Shown here: positions 11,910-24,800 of the stretch, in pieces
Layout of the letters: every line of letters begins with the position of its first letter
Numbering within the stretch: the first letter of the stretch is position 1
Assembly (NCBI RefSeq): GCF_963576615.1
Contig: NC_088708.1
Location: forward strand, 55,043,196 to 55,107,195
Reading direction: 5' to 3'
Origin: Watersipora subatra
Taxonomy: Eukaryota > Bryozoa > Gymnolaemata > Cheilostomatida > Watersiporidae
DNA: 64,000 bases
Position numbers and translations under genes: made by a program
The notes under the pieces: model-generated
The model's database searches: none
Told to the model about the DNA's origin: nothing
What the model saw: only the letters and a program-made list of their open reading frames with translations

Positions 11910-14900
11910 GGTCATAGATTACAAAAAAGTATACCATACAAAAATACCTGCATGTAGATGGTAATATTTCAACACAAAGCTAGTAACTGGATGTTTGTAC
12001 TGTTTGTGCTATGCAAAAAGAGCAGCACCTTCAAGCATGAAACCTGCAGAGTGATGCAAGTCACTGCAGATGCTTGCTGCACGTTTGAAGTAGTCTGTGG
12101 TCTCAGGTGACCTAACATCAACCTCTAAAATTAGATATGTGACCTAATTTATACCCAGAGCATTCAAAAATGAAAAACATGATTAGAAATAGCATATTGC
12201 AGCCACATTACTTCTCTGCTGTTGCCAATACTGTCTAGAGTGTATTTTAATAAATCACAAAAATGTTTTATGTACCCGAACAGATCTTTGAAAATTCAAA
12301 TTCTTGTGCGAACCAAACACTTCAATCAACTTGCAAAGCCTCGCATAGTTTGGTACCTTGTTGTTGATAAGCAGATGCTTAAACCTTGTTGGCTGGTAAA
12401 TTCTTCGCTTCATGCAAATGTTACCCTATCGGCAAATAAGGATGTTCTGTACAGATGAGAATTTCTAATTTCATTATCAGCTGTAGAAATTTCCTTCATC
12501 TGTGCTTCATTTCGTTCAACAAACTTTTAACTGTTTAAAATAGTTTCATGCATCCAACGTCAAAAAGGATCTATGCATATCTAAAAACGGAAACAATTGT
12601 GGTCTACACTTGAAAATATACAAACATCTGAAAGCTTGTGTATCATTTTTGAACATATTTTTAGCTTTTTTCTTAGCTGACATTAGAGAGGAAAAGTGAC
12701 TCGAGCCATCTTGAAAGGAGAAGCAAAGAGCTTCCTGTACAGTTTAACATGATATACATAAAAAATATCAAACCAAAGGTGCAAGCCTCAGGCCCTCACA
12801 CCTTAACTAACTCTTGACGTAATGTCAAATAACAAGCCTGGGAGAAGATATCTATTGGTTGAATTTTAATATTGTCAAGACATTTAGCATATGTCGAAAT
12901 ATTGCCAGACGTCTTATCAGTTTTTTCATCTGCTTGTAACAGGAGTCACATCCTTATAAACTCAGATACAAGCATAACGATTACTCGCTTAAATGTTTGA
13001 AAAGATGTCTGGCATTTTCTGGTTGTTAAACATAGACAATCAGTTGCTTTTAAAGTTGCGAGCCAGAATTGCTTTGGTCGTTTTAAAATATACTCTCATG
13101 TCAAAGCTTGTAATCAAGTTTTGTGTGATATTATATTTTTTCCAGAAGCTTCTAATAGTCTTATTTCCATTAGTTAGTGCAACGATTAATTTTTTTATTA
13201 TCTTATCAGTGTTATGTATTTTTTATTGATAATTTGAGTTATCCGGAAATCATAAGCCAAGTTTAATAGCATTTTAAATCTAGTTACACAATGTCAACAT
13301 CGTTTGAAACTTGTAAAGTTTACCCTGGATCTATGGTTGAACATTTAAAAAATAATCTCAACGGATGTCTCTCTCTTTTACTCCACCACTTCTAACAATC
13401 ATCTAATAAGTGTTGTTGCCGTACTGGCCAGGGTCACTGTATCTGCAACATTTTAGTACATTAATTATAACTGACTGATTCAGGTACACGTACCTAGCTA
13501 TCCCTAGTTTGGCTCCACCTTCACCAAAGAGAACTGGTGGTTAAAGTGCACTAGAGTTTAATGTTTGATGATCGTTGGTGTCAAGGGAGCCCCCAAGTCT
13601 TATAACTCGAGATATCTACATTATTTTTCCTCACTATCGGTAGTGATGACCAACAAGACTAGAGATAATGTTAGGTTTGTTTTTGCAGATATTGCAAAAG
13701 ATATTAGCTTTTAGATGGAAACTAACTAGCTCCTTTTTGTAACAACTCATACTTTTGAGATAAAAAATACGTTAGTCTTATTAAAAATTAATTGTGATGG
13801 TAACATTGTTTAATTGTTTTATAAGATTTTGTTTCTTTTAATTCTTTGCTTATATTAATTGTTTATTAAACACTTCTATAGAGAGTTACAGCATATTTTA
13901 TGAGCAAGCCAGGGCTGTCTTGGGAAAGAAACCAGAAATATATTTACTGCATTAGGGCTCCGACTTGGTACAAAATTCTTAAATATCTTTGGAAGAAAAT
14001 GTATGGCCTGCTATTTCATTCTTTTCTCTGTTTAATTAAGCAACAGAATACCATATAACTTTACTCATACATGGAACTTCTGCACGGTTTTACGAGGTAC
14101 TTCAAGATAACGGAATACCGATGATTTCTCATCTATTTATATGCATATATGTAATAGCAAGAGAAGTAGAGGTCTTGTCTTAAGAAGAAAAGCATTGTTG
14201 GGGTGCTAATGACCAGATATGCATTTCCGTTGGAAATTAGGAGGACATCAGTTTGATTGATTCATTGACATAGCCAAGAATGAAGATGATGTTAATGGTT
14301 ATTTCTACTAGCTCATCAGCATGCTGGTCTTTCATTTGCATGCATACTTGTGATAACCACAGGACGTACACACCAAGTTCATCTTAACTCTATTCAGGTG
14401 GTAAGTAGAACGGACCTAAGCGTATTTTTACTTCAAAACATCAATTATTCAGTAGTTTCAACGTGCCAGATGGTAGAAGATTTTATATTTAGGTAGTTGA
14501 CTTCCTGTGCTAACCATGGATATAATATAATAATTCAGCCTAAACTCTGGATAAGAGTGCGTGGTGGAAAAGGTTTTAGGCTAAAACCATATTATTATGT
14601 GTCTTGTGAACTTTTCCAAGAAATTCAGAAGATCTCATATCTGATTTAGCTTTTTCCTCAATTTGTTTGTTAGTGTTTCCTGTTTCGTAAGCTGGAGAAG
14701 AAAGCTTACATCTGTAGCAAGAAGCACGCAGTTACGATTGGTTGTACCGCATAAATGTAACCAACCATCTCGCCATATATGCTGTAGCATCGCTAAAGCT
14801 AGCTAGCCATTGGTCAACTTACTGTGACATATAAAAGCATTATCCTGTATGTGTTCTAAGGGGATGTCATATTCTTTGTTGTAAAATTCTGGCAATTGTT

Positions 14901-15240
14901 AAGATACGAAACTGTCATGAAAGCACAAGCTTTAAAATGAGTATAGGCCTGTTGAGAAAAAGCTTTTGCAACTATAGAATCTGCTGACTCATTCCTATTA
15001 GTGACTGAGTTATTAGATATTTGCTCTCTAGATGGGCAAATCACATTTCCGATCTACCTGACCATCCATTTCATTCCTACTTTTCCAGAAAAACTACTAC
15101 ATCTCATACCAGACACCAACACCTTGCCAATATACATTATAGAACAGAGTTATGCAAAAAGAGCCTTTTCTCTTAATATACATGATTTATTTTACTATTA
15201 TTTATTTTATTTTTTGTTCCATGATCTAATTTGCTTTAAA
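11910..15240. other. No gene recognised
   Basis: Long unique stretch. Open frames at 12222-12458, 12993-13229 and 15001-15249 (all +) have AT-driven composition and no recognised motif. No splice-consistent exon chain could be built. Confidence 0.35.
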
Positions 15241-15249
15241 CCTCATTGA

Positions 15250-15523
15250 CCAGTGGTAATTAAGTCTATATCTATCTATCTATCTGTCTATATATCTATC
15301 TGTCTATATATCTATCTATATATCTATCTATCCATCCATCTATCTATCTATCTATCTATATATCTATCTATATATCTATATATCTATCTATATATCCATC
15401 TATCCATCTATCCATCTATCCATCTATCCATCTATCCATCTATCCATCTATCCATCTATCCATCTATCCATCTATCCATCTATCCATCTATCCATCTATC
15501 TATCTATATATCTATCTATATAT

Positions 15524-15585
<62 letters not shown>

Positions 15586-15622
15586 ATCTATCTATATATC
15601 TAACTATCTATCCATCTATTTG
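15250..15622. repeat. Compound microsatellite (TCTA)n (TCCA)n (TA)n
   Basis: TATC/TCTA repeats at both ends, an interior block of TCCATCTA (about 15395-15500), and a pure TA run at about 15527-15583. The Ile/Tyr/Ser open frame through it is an artefact. Confidence 0.97.
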
Positions 15623-15629
15623 AAGCACA

Positions 15630-17730
15630 ACATATTATCTTAAATTGACAAATATTCTGATAAAAGCGTTGTTCATTTGTTAGTCATGGTAAAGTGATGG
15701 CTCATTGATTGCGCTTTTTATAGTAATTTTATCATGGCCTCTTTCATAGATTATTGATTTCAGCATATTTCTCAATCGACATGAGAGCCTAGGAAATGAG
15801 CATGCCGATGTTTTGTTTTTCTGGCAGATAAAAATTTTTACTGTGGCAGTTTTTACTGCAAATACAGGAATAACTGTCATTCATCCTGTTTGCAAACACT
15901 CAACCATTTTAAGGCTAACTATATCAAAAACTGTCGTAGATTACATTTTGATTTTCGCAAGAATTTTTAGCCATTTCATACGTAAAGGTGGCAGTTTTTC
16001 TACAACTTCAAAGAATAATTTTAGCCAACAATACACAAAAGCAGCAAAGCTCTAGTTTTAATGTCTTTAATTTCTGATGGCTTGCTCACTTGCGCTGTTA
16101 GCGCAAACGTGAAAGCTCACACAACCAAATATCATATTACGAACAAGCTATAGAGCCAAGGGCCATGGAGTCAACTTAATACTTGGCAAACCCGTGACAC
16201 TAACTGTGAATGAGTTTTCCTTCAATAACTCCATGTTAAAGCGGAATATGTAAATAAGGCGCATCACTACACGAGCCAAACATACAATAGATATATAAGT
16301 ACTGCTCATTCTTCTGCCAAACTACTACCTGATTACCATAAATGGAAAGGAGGTATGCAATTTAATGATGAAGGGTGAGAATAGGCGCAAAATGGCTAGG
16401 CGGATAGAGAGTAACCCTACAGCATAAACAGAAAGATAGGAACAATTAGAAAAAAGCAGAGGAGAGAAGGTGGGGATACGCTTAGCATAGACACCACAAA
16501 ACTATGGTAAAGTGAGACAGGTGTCTCGTCTGTCAAGCAAAAATCACCTTCTACTCATCAATCCTCTGATATATTATACTCAACATCTTAGACTTTGTTA
16601 TGTAGCCTTATACCTATTCATTTGTGTTTGTCTGAGTCGGTGGGATGTATTCACAGTGCTGTGAATGCTATTTGAACTCTCTATGTTAGATGTTTAGCAC
16701 TTTTGTATCATTCTTTTTGGAACTGAGGCGTGTTACTGAAGGCTCATTAGCTATTGTATTGTTAGTATATTAAGCGAAACAGATGACAACTAGCTGGTGT
16801 GTTCAACTTGAGCAGCTCAAATCAGTAGTTTTTACAGCAGTTACTCAAATTTGAGTAGTTCACAAATCGTCAGAGAAATTCATTTGAAAATGGTAGGTGA
16901 AAACCTTTACTCAAAAACAAATTGTTTAACATAATTATTGGAAGTTTTAAACTGATATCTATGCGCAACTATAAATAAGGTACTTCCTGTAAATAGTGTA
17001 ATCAATTTCTTAAAAATATTAGATTCACCTAAAATTTTTGTTGCCGTATCCTATTTAGCTAATTTTGGTGATGTAACTGCGACTGTCATATAGATACACT
17101 CTATTACTTCTACTTAATTATACTGTCAGTGTTGAGTTTTCCATAAATAAAATTGGTGAAATATTATAAATATTATATTTACGTTTACGTATACTAAACC
17201 CAGCAGCGCTAGCTGCACACACTGAAGTTCACTGAAACAGGATGCAGCATTTTCCCAGCAAACAAAGAATTTATTGTTGGCAGGACACATTTCAGTAAGC
17301 ACTGCATGATTTATTGTCGTAAAGTAACATGTTGTTTAATTATTGCTTAATTTAATTGTCAAACATCCGTTTTAAAAACCTAGGTTTTTTGGTTTCCAAT
17401 TTTTGACAAGGTAATTTTATTGTGTTTTCATCTTTTCATTTGTATACTTAGCAAACAGCAAGTAGGTTTATGAGTCTGGCTGGGAGTGTGATTTGGTGCT
17501 ACATAAACGTGGATCAACTCCAGCTCCAAGACAAAAAACTTTATTTTTTATTAATAAGCGCAAGTCTGCGACAGGAAACTACGCAACACTTAAAGTTAGT
17601 AAATTAGCGCAAACATTCACAGAGAAATTAAACGGTTTGTGGCTAATAATGTTTAGAAATAAATATTAACCTAGCCACAAGCCGTAAAATGTCTCTGTGA
17701 TTGTCTATGTTGTTTTACCAACTTTATGGG
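15630..17730. other. No gene recognised
   Basis: Unique AT-rich sequence with short frames on both strands and no recognisable domain. Confidence 0.4.
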
Positions 17731-17734
17731 TTGC

Positions 17735-20245
17735 TTAATATGCTGTATATGTAGTATGTTGTATGTGTAGTAAGCTGTATGTGTAGTATGCTGTATGTGT
17801 AGTATGCTGTATGTGTAGTATGCTGTATGTGTAGTATGATGTATGTGTAGTATGCTGTATGTGTAGTATGCTGTATGTGTAGTATGCTGTATGTGTAGTA
17901 TGCTGTATGTGTAGTATGCTGTATGTGTAGTGTGCTGTATGTGTAGTATGCTGTATGTGTAGTATGCTGTATGTGTAGTATGCTGTATGTGTAGTATGCT
18001 GTATGTGTAGTATGCTGTATGTGTAGTATGCTGTATGTGTAGTATGCTGTATGTGTAGTATGCTGTATGCGTAGTATGCTGTATGTGTAGTATGCTGTAT
18101 GTGTAGTATGCTGTATGTGTAGTATGCTGTATGTGTAGTATGCTGTATGTGTAGTATGCTGTATATGTAGTATGCTGTATGTGTAGTATGCTGTATGTGT
18201 AGTATGCTGTATGTGTAGTATGCTGTATGTGTAGTATGCTGTATGTGTAGTATGATGTATGTGTAGTATGATGTATGTGTAGTATGCTGTATGTATAGTA
18301 TGCTGTATGTGTAGTATGCTGTATGTGTAGTATGATGTATGTGTAGTATGCTGTATGTGTAGTATGCTGTATGTGTAGTATGCTGTATGTGTAGTATGCT
18401 GTATGTGTAGTATGATGTATGTGTAGTATGATGTATGTGTAGTATGCTGTATGTATAGTATGCTGTATGTGTAGTATGCTGTATGTGTAGTATGATGTAT
18501 GTGTAGTATGCTGTATGTGTAGTATGCTGTATGTGTAGTATGCTGTATGTGTAGTATGCTGTATGTGTAGTATGCTGTATGCGTAGTATGCTGTATGTGT
18601 AGTATGCTGTATGTGTAGTATGCTGTATGTGTAGTATGCTGTATGTGTAGTATGCTGTATGTGTAGTATGATGTATGTGTAGTATGCTGTATGTGTAGTA
18701 TGCTGTATGTGTAGTATGATGTATGTGTAGTATGCTGTATGTGTAGTATGCTGTATGTGTAGTATGCTGTATGCGTAGTGTGCTGTATGTGTAGTATGCT
18801 GTATGTGTAGTATGCTGTATGTGTAGTATGCTGTATGTGTAGTATGATGTATGTGTAGTATGCTGTATGTGTAGTATGCTGTATGTGTAGTGTGCTGTAT
18901 GTGTAGTATGCTGTATGTGTAGTATGCTGTATGTGTAGTATGCTGTATGTGTAGTATGCTGTATGCGTAGTATGCTGTATGTGTAGTATGATGTATGTGT
19001 AGTATGCTGTATGTGTAGTATGCTGTATGTGTAGTATGATGTATGTGTAGTATGCTGTATGTGTAGTATGCTGTATGTGTAGTATGCTGTATGTGTAGTA
19101 TGCTGTATGTGTAGTATGCTGTATGTGTAGTATGCTGTATGTGTAGTATGCTGTATGTGTAGTATGCTGTATGCGTAGTATGCTGTATGCGTAGTGTGCT
19201 GTATGCGTAGTGTGCTGTATGTGTAGTATGCTGTATGTGTAGTATGCTGTATGTGTAGTATGATGTATGTGTAGTATGCTGTATGTGTAGTATGCTGTAT
19301 GTGTAGTATGATGTATGTGTAGTATGCTGTATGTGTAGTATGCTGTATGTGTAGTATGATGTATGTGTAGTATGCTGTATGTGTAGTATGATGTATGTGT
19401 AGTATGCTGTATGTGTAGTATGCTGTATGTGTAGTATGCTGTATGCGTAGTGTGCTGTATGTGTAGTATGCTGTATGTGTAGTATGCTGTATGTGTAGTA
19501 TGCTGTATGTGTAGTATGATGTATGTGTAGTATGCTGTATGTGTAGTATGCTGTATGTGTAGTGTGCTGTATGTGTAGTATGCTGTATGTGTAGTATGCT
19601 GTATGTGTAGTATGCTGTATGTGTAGTATGCTGTATGCGTAGTATGCTGTATGTGTAGTATGATGTATGTGTAGTATGCTGTATGTGTAGTATGCTGTAT
19701 GTGTAGTATGATGTATGTGTAGTATGCTGTATGTGTAGTATGCTGTATGTGTAGTATGCTGTATGTGTAGTATGCTGTATGTGTAGTATGCTGTATGTGT
19801 AGTATGCTGTATGTGTAGTATGCTGTATGTGTAGTATGCTGTATGCGTAGTATGCTGTATGCGTAGTGTGCTGTATGCGTAGTGTGCTGTATGTGTAGTA
19901 TGCTGTATGTGTAGTATGCTGTATGTGTAGTATGATGTATGTGTAGTATGCTGTATGTGTAGTATGCTGTATGTGTAGTATGATGTATGTGTAGTATGCT
20001 GTATGTGTAGTATGCTGTATGTGTAGTATGATGTATGTGTAGTATGCTGTATGTGTAGTATGCTGTATGTGTAGTATGCTGTATGTGTAGTATGCTGTAT
20101 GTGTAGTATGCTGTATGTGTAGTATGATGTATGTGTAGTATGCTGTATGTGTAGTATGCTGTATGTGTAGTATGCTGTATGTGTAGTATGCTGTATGTGT
20201 AGTATGATGTATGTGTAGTATGCTGTATGTGTAGTATGCTGTATG
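17735..20245. repeat. 16-bp satellite array with 672-bp higher-order repeat
   Basis: About 157 head-to-tail copies of gtatgtgtagtatgct. Point variants (atgatg for atgctg, gcgtag for gtgtag, gtgtgctg for gtatgctg) recur at a fixed offset of 672 bases, that is 42 monomers: for example 18771 and 19443, 18963 and 19635, 19171 and 19843, 19261 and 19933. Two copies of this higher-order unit fill about 18.70-20.03 kb. A shorter 160-bp duplication lies at about 18240-18470. Long Tyr/Thr/His/Ile frames on the minus strand (over 800 codons) are repeat artefacts, because the unit contains no stop in that direction. Confidence 0.97.
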
Positions 20246-20249
20246 CATA

Positions 20250-21760
20250 TAGTCAACATATAGTCAGTGTATAGTCAACATGTGATCTGCATCCACTTAG
20301 ATTTAAACAGGATGTAGCCAACGTTTGACCAAAATGCAGTCAATCTATAGTCAACTTGTAGCCATGGCAGTGATGCTGCTCTCTGTTTGTTTAGTTCATG
20401 CAGCTGTAATTGCAGCAAAAAGCAGTTTGTCTAGACTAGAAAACATTTACTGCACATTTTAGACATTGGCTAACATGTTCATAGGCTTGTCTCAGTCTTC
20501 TGACCTTTTTGATCGCTAGCAGAGGTGATATTAGATGGAGCAGCTAGTCAAGATATAAAGCACGTAAATCTTGCTACACGAGAATCAGCTCACCTTCCCA
20601 ATTTAAGTGCATTAAGTGAAAACAATGAAAAACTGTCGATTGACAGCCAGCGATGATGATGTAACATGAGAGTAGGTAATATGAGTAACGCTGATAATCG
20701 ATTTGTTACAAAACTGAAGAAGCATTGGTAAAGCATGCGCGTTTATGAATCGACAGCCTCTATATCTCCATAAGATGTCAAGGTGTGTCGCAGATAAAAG
20801 CGATAGTTATTGGGCATGGTAATTCTCCTGAACAACGAATCGAGTTGTAAATACAATATCTCTCTCATCTTTCCTATCAACTTTATTATTTCAACGAGAG
20901 ACAAAGTACCAGTGAAAATCAGATTATGTACACAGAATTATCAATAACTCGTCATCAACCTGTGCTCTATAGCTACAATTTATTTGTTTGTACTACAGCC
21001 TTTGATGTGTCCGGTTTGTCTGATAGCCCTTGATTTATGGTCATCGGTTTGGAGCATTGATTATGCACCCTTGTTGTAAGTGAGTTCATTCTGAGGCTAA
21101 TCAAAAATCAGGGCTTGTCAAAAGAACGTCCACGTGACTAGTGAATGTAATCGTAACTGGCTGCGTTCGAAGCTACTGAGCCGAATTGATAGTATTGTAG
21201 GTTTGAAAGGTAAAGCAACAAGAAGGTAAAAGGAGCTTTACAGCGATATTTATAAAAACCTAAAAGTCAAATACTAATTAGTCAACTCGTGTACACTCGA
21301 GGCGAATGACCCAGAGGGAAAATACATCTTTGCTCTCCCCATTATTACAACTCATCTCATTTCACCCAGGTATGTCGTCGCTCTACAGAACTTCTTTGTA
21401 TAGAAAAAAGCATAAATAGGCTGCTGATTCAGGGTGTCTGGCCGGCAGCATTTTTTAATGGGTTACCTACATTTAAAGTAGACTTTCATCTACTGTACGT
21501 AAGTTTTGAATAAATTGTGGTGGTGCAACTATTTACCGTAATTGTTTATGCAAGATTTGTTATATGAGCCTCACGGCTGCAGCAAATTCTTTTTAATGAA
21601 ACTTTATAATGTATTATTTTTATTTGTAGACATCCTAGACCTATGTAAAACAGATGACATGTTCAAATTAAACTAACGCTAACTTGATGGCGTCCTCTTC
21701 TCTGCTGTAAAGGAAATAAAAGACCATTTTTCCCAGCAATAAGAGCTCCTGCAATACACG
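20250..21760. other. Wnt6 upstream flank, no other gene recognised
   Basis: Unique sequence between the satellite and the Wnt6 start codon. Repeats of tatagtcaaca occur at about 20255-20360. A CTTTGATG (20998-21005), which matches the TCF/LEF core, lies about 0.77 kb upstream of the ATG; one such match is expected by chance in this length. Confidence 0.3.
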
Positions 21761-21767
21761 TAGGATC

Positions 21768-21829
21768 ATGAGAGCAGACTACTCCACTCGTTTCCTTTTT
21801 CTCCTTTTATTCGGAGTTAATCTTCTCAG
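21768..21829 (+). CDS. Wnt6: Wnt6 coding exon 1 (signal peptide)
   Basis: ATG followed by MRADYSTRFLFLLLFGVNLL, then donor ag|gtaatc. The exon ends in phase 2, and its two leftover bases plus the first base of exon 2 make a Ser codon, continuing a hydrophobic run. It is predicted from frame, donor and signal-peptide character, so it is less certain than the homologous exons. Confidence 0.7.
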
Positions 21830-24800
21830 GTAATCCAAAAGCAACATCAACTCAGAGAATTACAGTTTCCTTGTTTCTCAGTCTAACTTATTAAGCACTA
21901 TATAGCATAGCATACCGTATGCTTTTGAGGACTTCTTGTGAGCAAATTAAAGAGTGGCAGAGCGCAATGCGGAAACAACTACCCAGATTCTGTAATTGTT
22001 ATTAAGAGCTCTTGTGTTTCTTGAGACGCAGTTTTTTTCAGAAAAAACAATATCTAATTTATCGAGGTTGTATTAGTTGTCTGCTGCCCTGGATGGGCTG
22101 TAGACCTCCTCGTCGTTTCCAGTTTTGAGATCTTCATTACTCCGTTCTAATATTAACTAGTTGTGAATAATCAATCTTTGTGTGAGGTTTTTGAATCTCA
22201 TCCGTAACTCTCTCTTCTAATGACATAAGATCCACACCTGCGCAACTGAACGGTCATCAGTCAAAGAATCCGTACACTCGGGTATAATTATAGCCGTACA
22301 CAATGCCGTGGTTTCATGCATCTTATGAGCCTAGATACCTTTTCTCTTCTCATGATGTCAGAGTACAGCTCATGGCTGAGTCTTCAAAGATAGAAAATAC
22401 TAGCCCGCTTTCAAAAAATAAATTTGAACTTTTCAAAACATTCGAATAAAGACTTTGCTGATTTCTGATTTGGCTTGTAAAGTCACCATATTATCTACAA
22501 ATCTGATCTGATAATTAAAGCTCAGGAATGACAAAATGGAGATCGCTGTACAGATATCTGTCACACGCTACTTTTAGTTTGGTCATTACTATAGTGGAAC
22601 AAGAGGATAAAATATCCAAGTATGCCATGGTAACCTAGACTGCAGCTTATTTCAAGTGGTGAGAGCGTAGCTCTAGATAATCACTAAGGTCCAACCCAAG
22701 AGCAAACAAATAACTTCATTTTGCCTTGAAGGATGTCGCTAGATGTTCAGACAAAGCGGGCTGCTCATAAACTGGTCAGGTCTTTTCCGGACTCTGCTTA
22801 CATGCTTATGCTTGAGTAAAATAAGGACTTTTAAAAAAATTATAAAATTACTTTATGGAACTAGAATGAGAATCTTTTTTATAACAAAAGCCGTGTCTGT
22901 CCGTCTGTCTGCCTATTAGTCTGTCCTTCGTCTGTTCGAAGCCACACTAAAAGCATTTGGAAAAAAGGTTTCCTCGCATGGGACTTGAACTCAGGTGTGC
23001 CCTTTTGCAAAGTATGCCACTAACTGCACCACTCATCCACCTCACTTAATAGAAGAATGATTGTGTTTATATTTATTACACCTGATGATTTTTCATGGCG
23101 CTCCGCACTGCCAGTATACTAGTAAATATAAAATGTATTCATTGACAGAATTTTATATCTACAAAACCAATTTCAATATTAGCCTTTGCTGACAGGCATT
23201 GGTTTAGTTTACATGCAGGTATTGTTAAATATGAAAACTATCAGCCTCACCAGTTATAAAAGATGTCATTGATATATTTTATACCACTAGTAACTGTTTC
23301 ATGTACTCTAATAGATACGTATGTAAATTTTATAAACTAAAGGAGCATTATTTATGATTTTCGAATGTGAGTGAGGAGTTAACTTTTTAAATATCTTAGC
23401 CTAACTTTGTAATCACTATGAAAAAGTTATGTTCTTGTTACGCTACTTTAAATGCAATATTCGGTCAGCTATTGATATGACATCCAAAATATCCATACTA
23501 AAGTTCACCCAGAAAGAAAGACCACTCAGAAATAAGGACCACCAAGAAATGAGGGGCACCCTTAAATGAGCTATTTGCAAAAAGTTTCAATTCTAACAAA
23601 ACCTCTCGATCAACTAAAACCTTTTGTATGACATTTGGGTTAAATTATAAAGGAAGATTGAAAATGATTATTAAAGGCTTTAATGTTTCCTGTTTGAAAT
23701 TCTGTCATATACTCTGTGGACAACTTACGTTTCTAGGTTGCCTCCTGACTCAACACATATGTATGCATCAGTAGACAACATGGCTACAGTTTAGAGAGCA
23801 TTTGGATCTGTTCTACACTATAGTGTTTAATTAATTGCGAATATTATCGATAGGTCATTGCGCTTCCTTTCAAGCTAAGTTTTTCCATGAATGGCTAGAT
23901 TTTGAGTGCCTAGAAGAATGAGAGATCTGTCAAGATAAATCGTTACGCTAGGATTTGAAATGAGTTTTATATTAAGGTGATCTCACTTTCTATCACAGCG
24001 TTTTTACAAATGTGTAAGTTTTTGCCTTTTTGCTGTTTTTGCTTTCATAATTCGAGAGAACAGAAAAGGTATGAATGTGGGACAACATTGTTGCATTTAT
24101 TGTAACCTTGGATAGATGTTAACATGATGAAGCATTTTCTCACTACATTTCAGCTTGTCTCTTCTCTGTTTTGTCAGCAGTGGTTTGCTGTCGGCCGGTA
24201 GTTACAATCTAGACACGAACGAGGTCTGCCAGAAGAGTCGTAAGGCAAACATGTCCAAAAAGAATCCATGCCGAAAGCAACCCCAACTGAGACGAGAGGT
24301 AGAAATGGGAAAACAGTTAGCCATTGAAACTTGTCAACAGAATTTCGCTGATCATAGATGGAATTGCACCACAACTCATTCATCTTTTCGGCGCATAATG
24401 AAAACAGGTGAGAGATAATACAACACACTTGTGAAGCAAGCAAGGACTAAACATGACATTTTACATGGCTTATCAAAGCTTGAGATATAAGGCTATATAA
24501 AAACCGTGCAGTCTTACATGGCTCTCTATAAACAAAACAATTTTATTTCATGATATAGTCATCATTTTCTTGCGTGGTTTTAGAACAAGTTATTAAATCA
24601 AATAGCCGTTATATCATTCATCTAGAATTAAATCAATCATTTATCTGGGGCAAACTGAATCATTGATTCAGTTTGCAGCAAATATGCTCATTTAGTAGCT
24701 GAAGTAAAAACTAAAAACTGGGCCAGTTAATAATTATATCCTAGCACTGTAGCTGATATTATGATAAGAACTTCACTCCAATATATCATTAGAAATCACA

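Noticed and set aside
15253-15603. Ile/Tyr/Ser-rich 116-codon frame
   Set aside because: It is the translation of the TATC/TCCA/TA microsatellite.
17671-20259. Minus-strand open frames of over 800 codons with Tyr/Thr/His repeats
   Set aside because: They are the translation of the 16-bp satellite, which has no stop in that direction. Two frames are open at once, and there is no splice or promoter evidence.
24174-24443. Minus-strand 89-codon frame
   Set aside because: Antisense shadow of Wnt6 exon 2.
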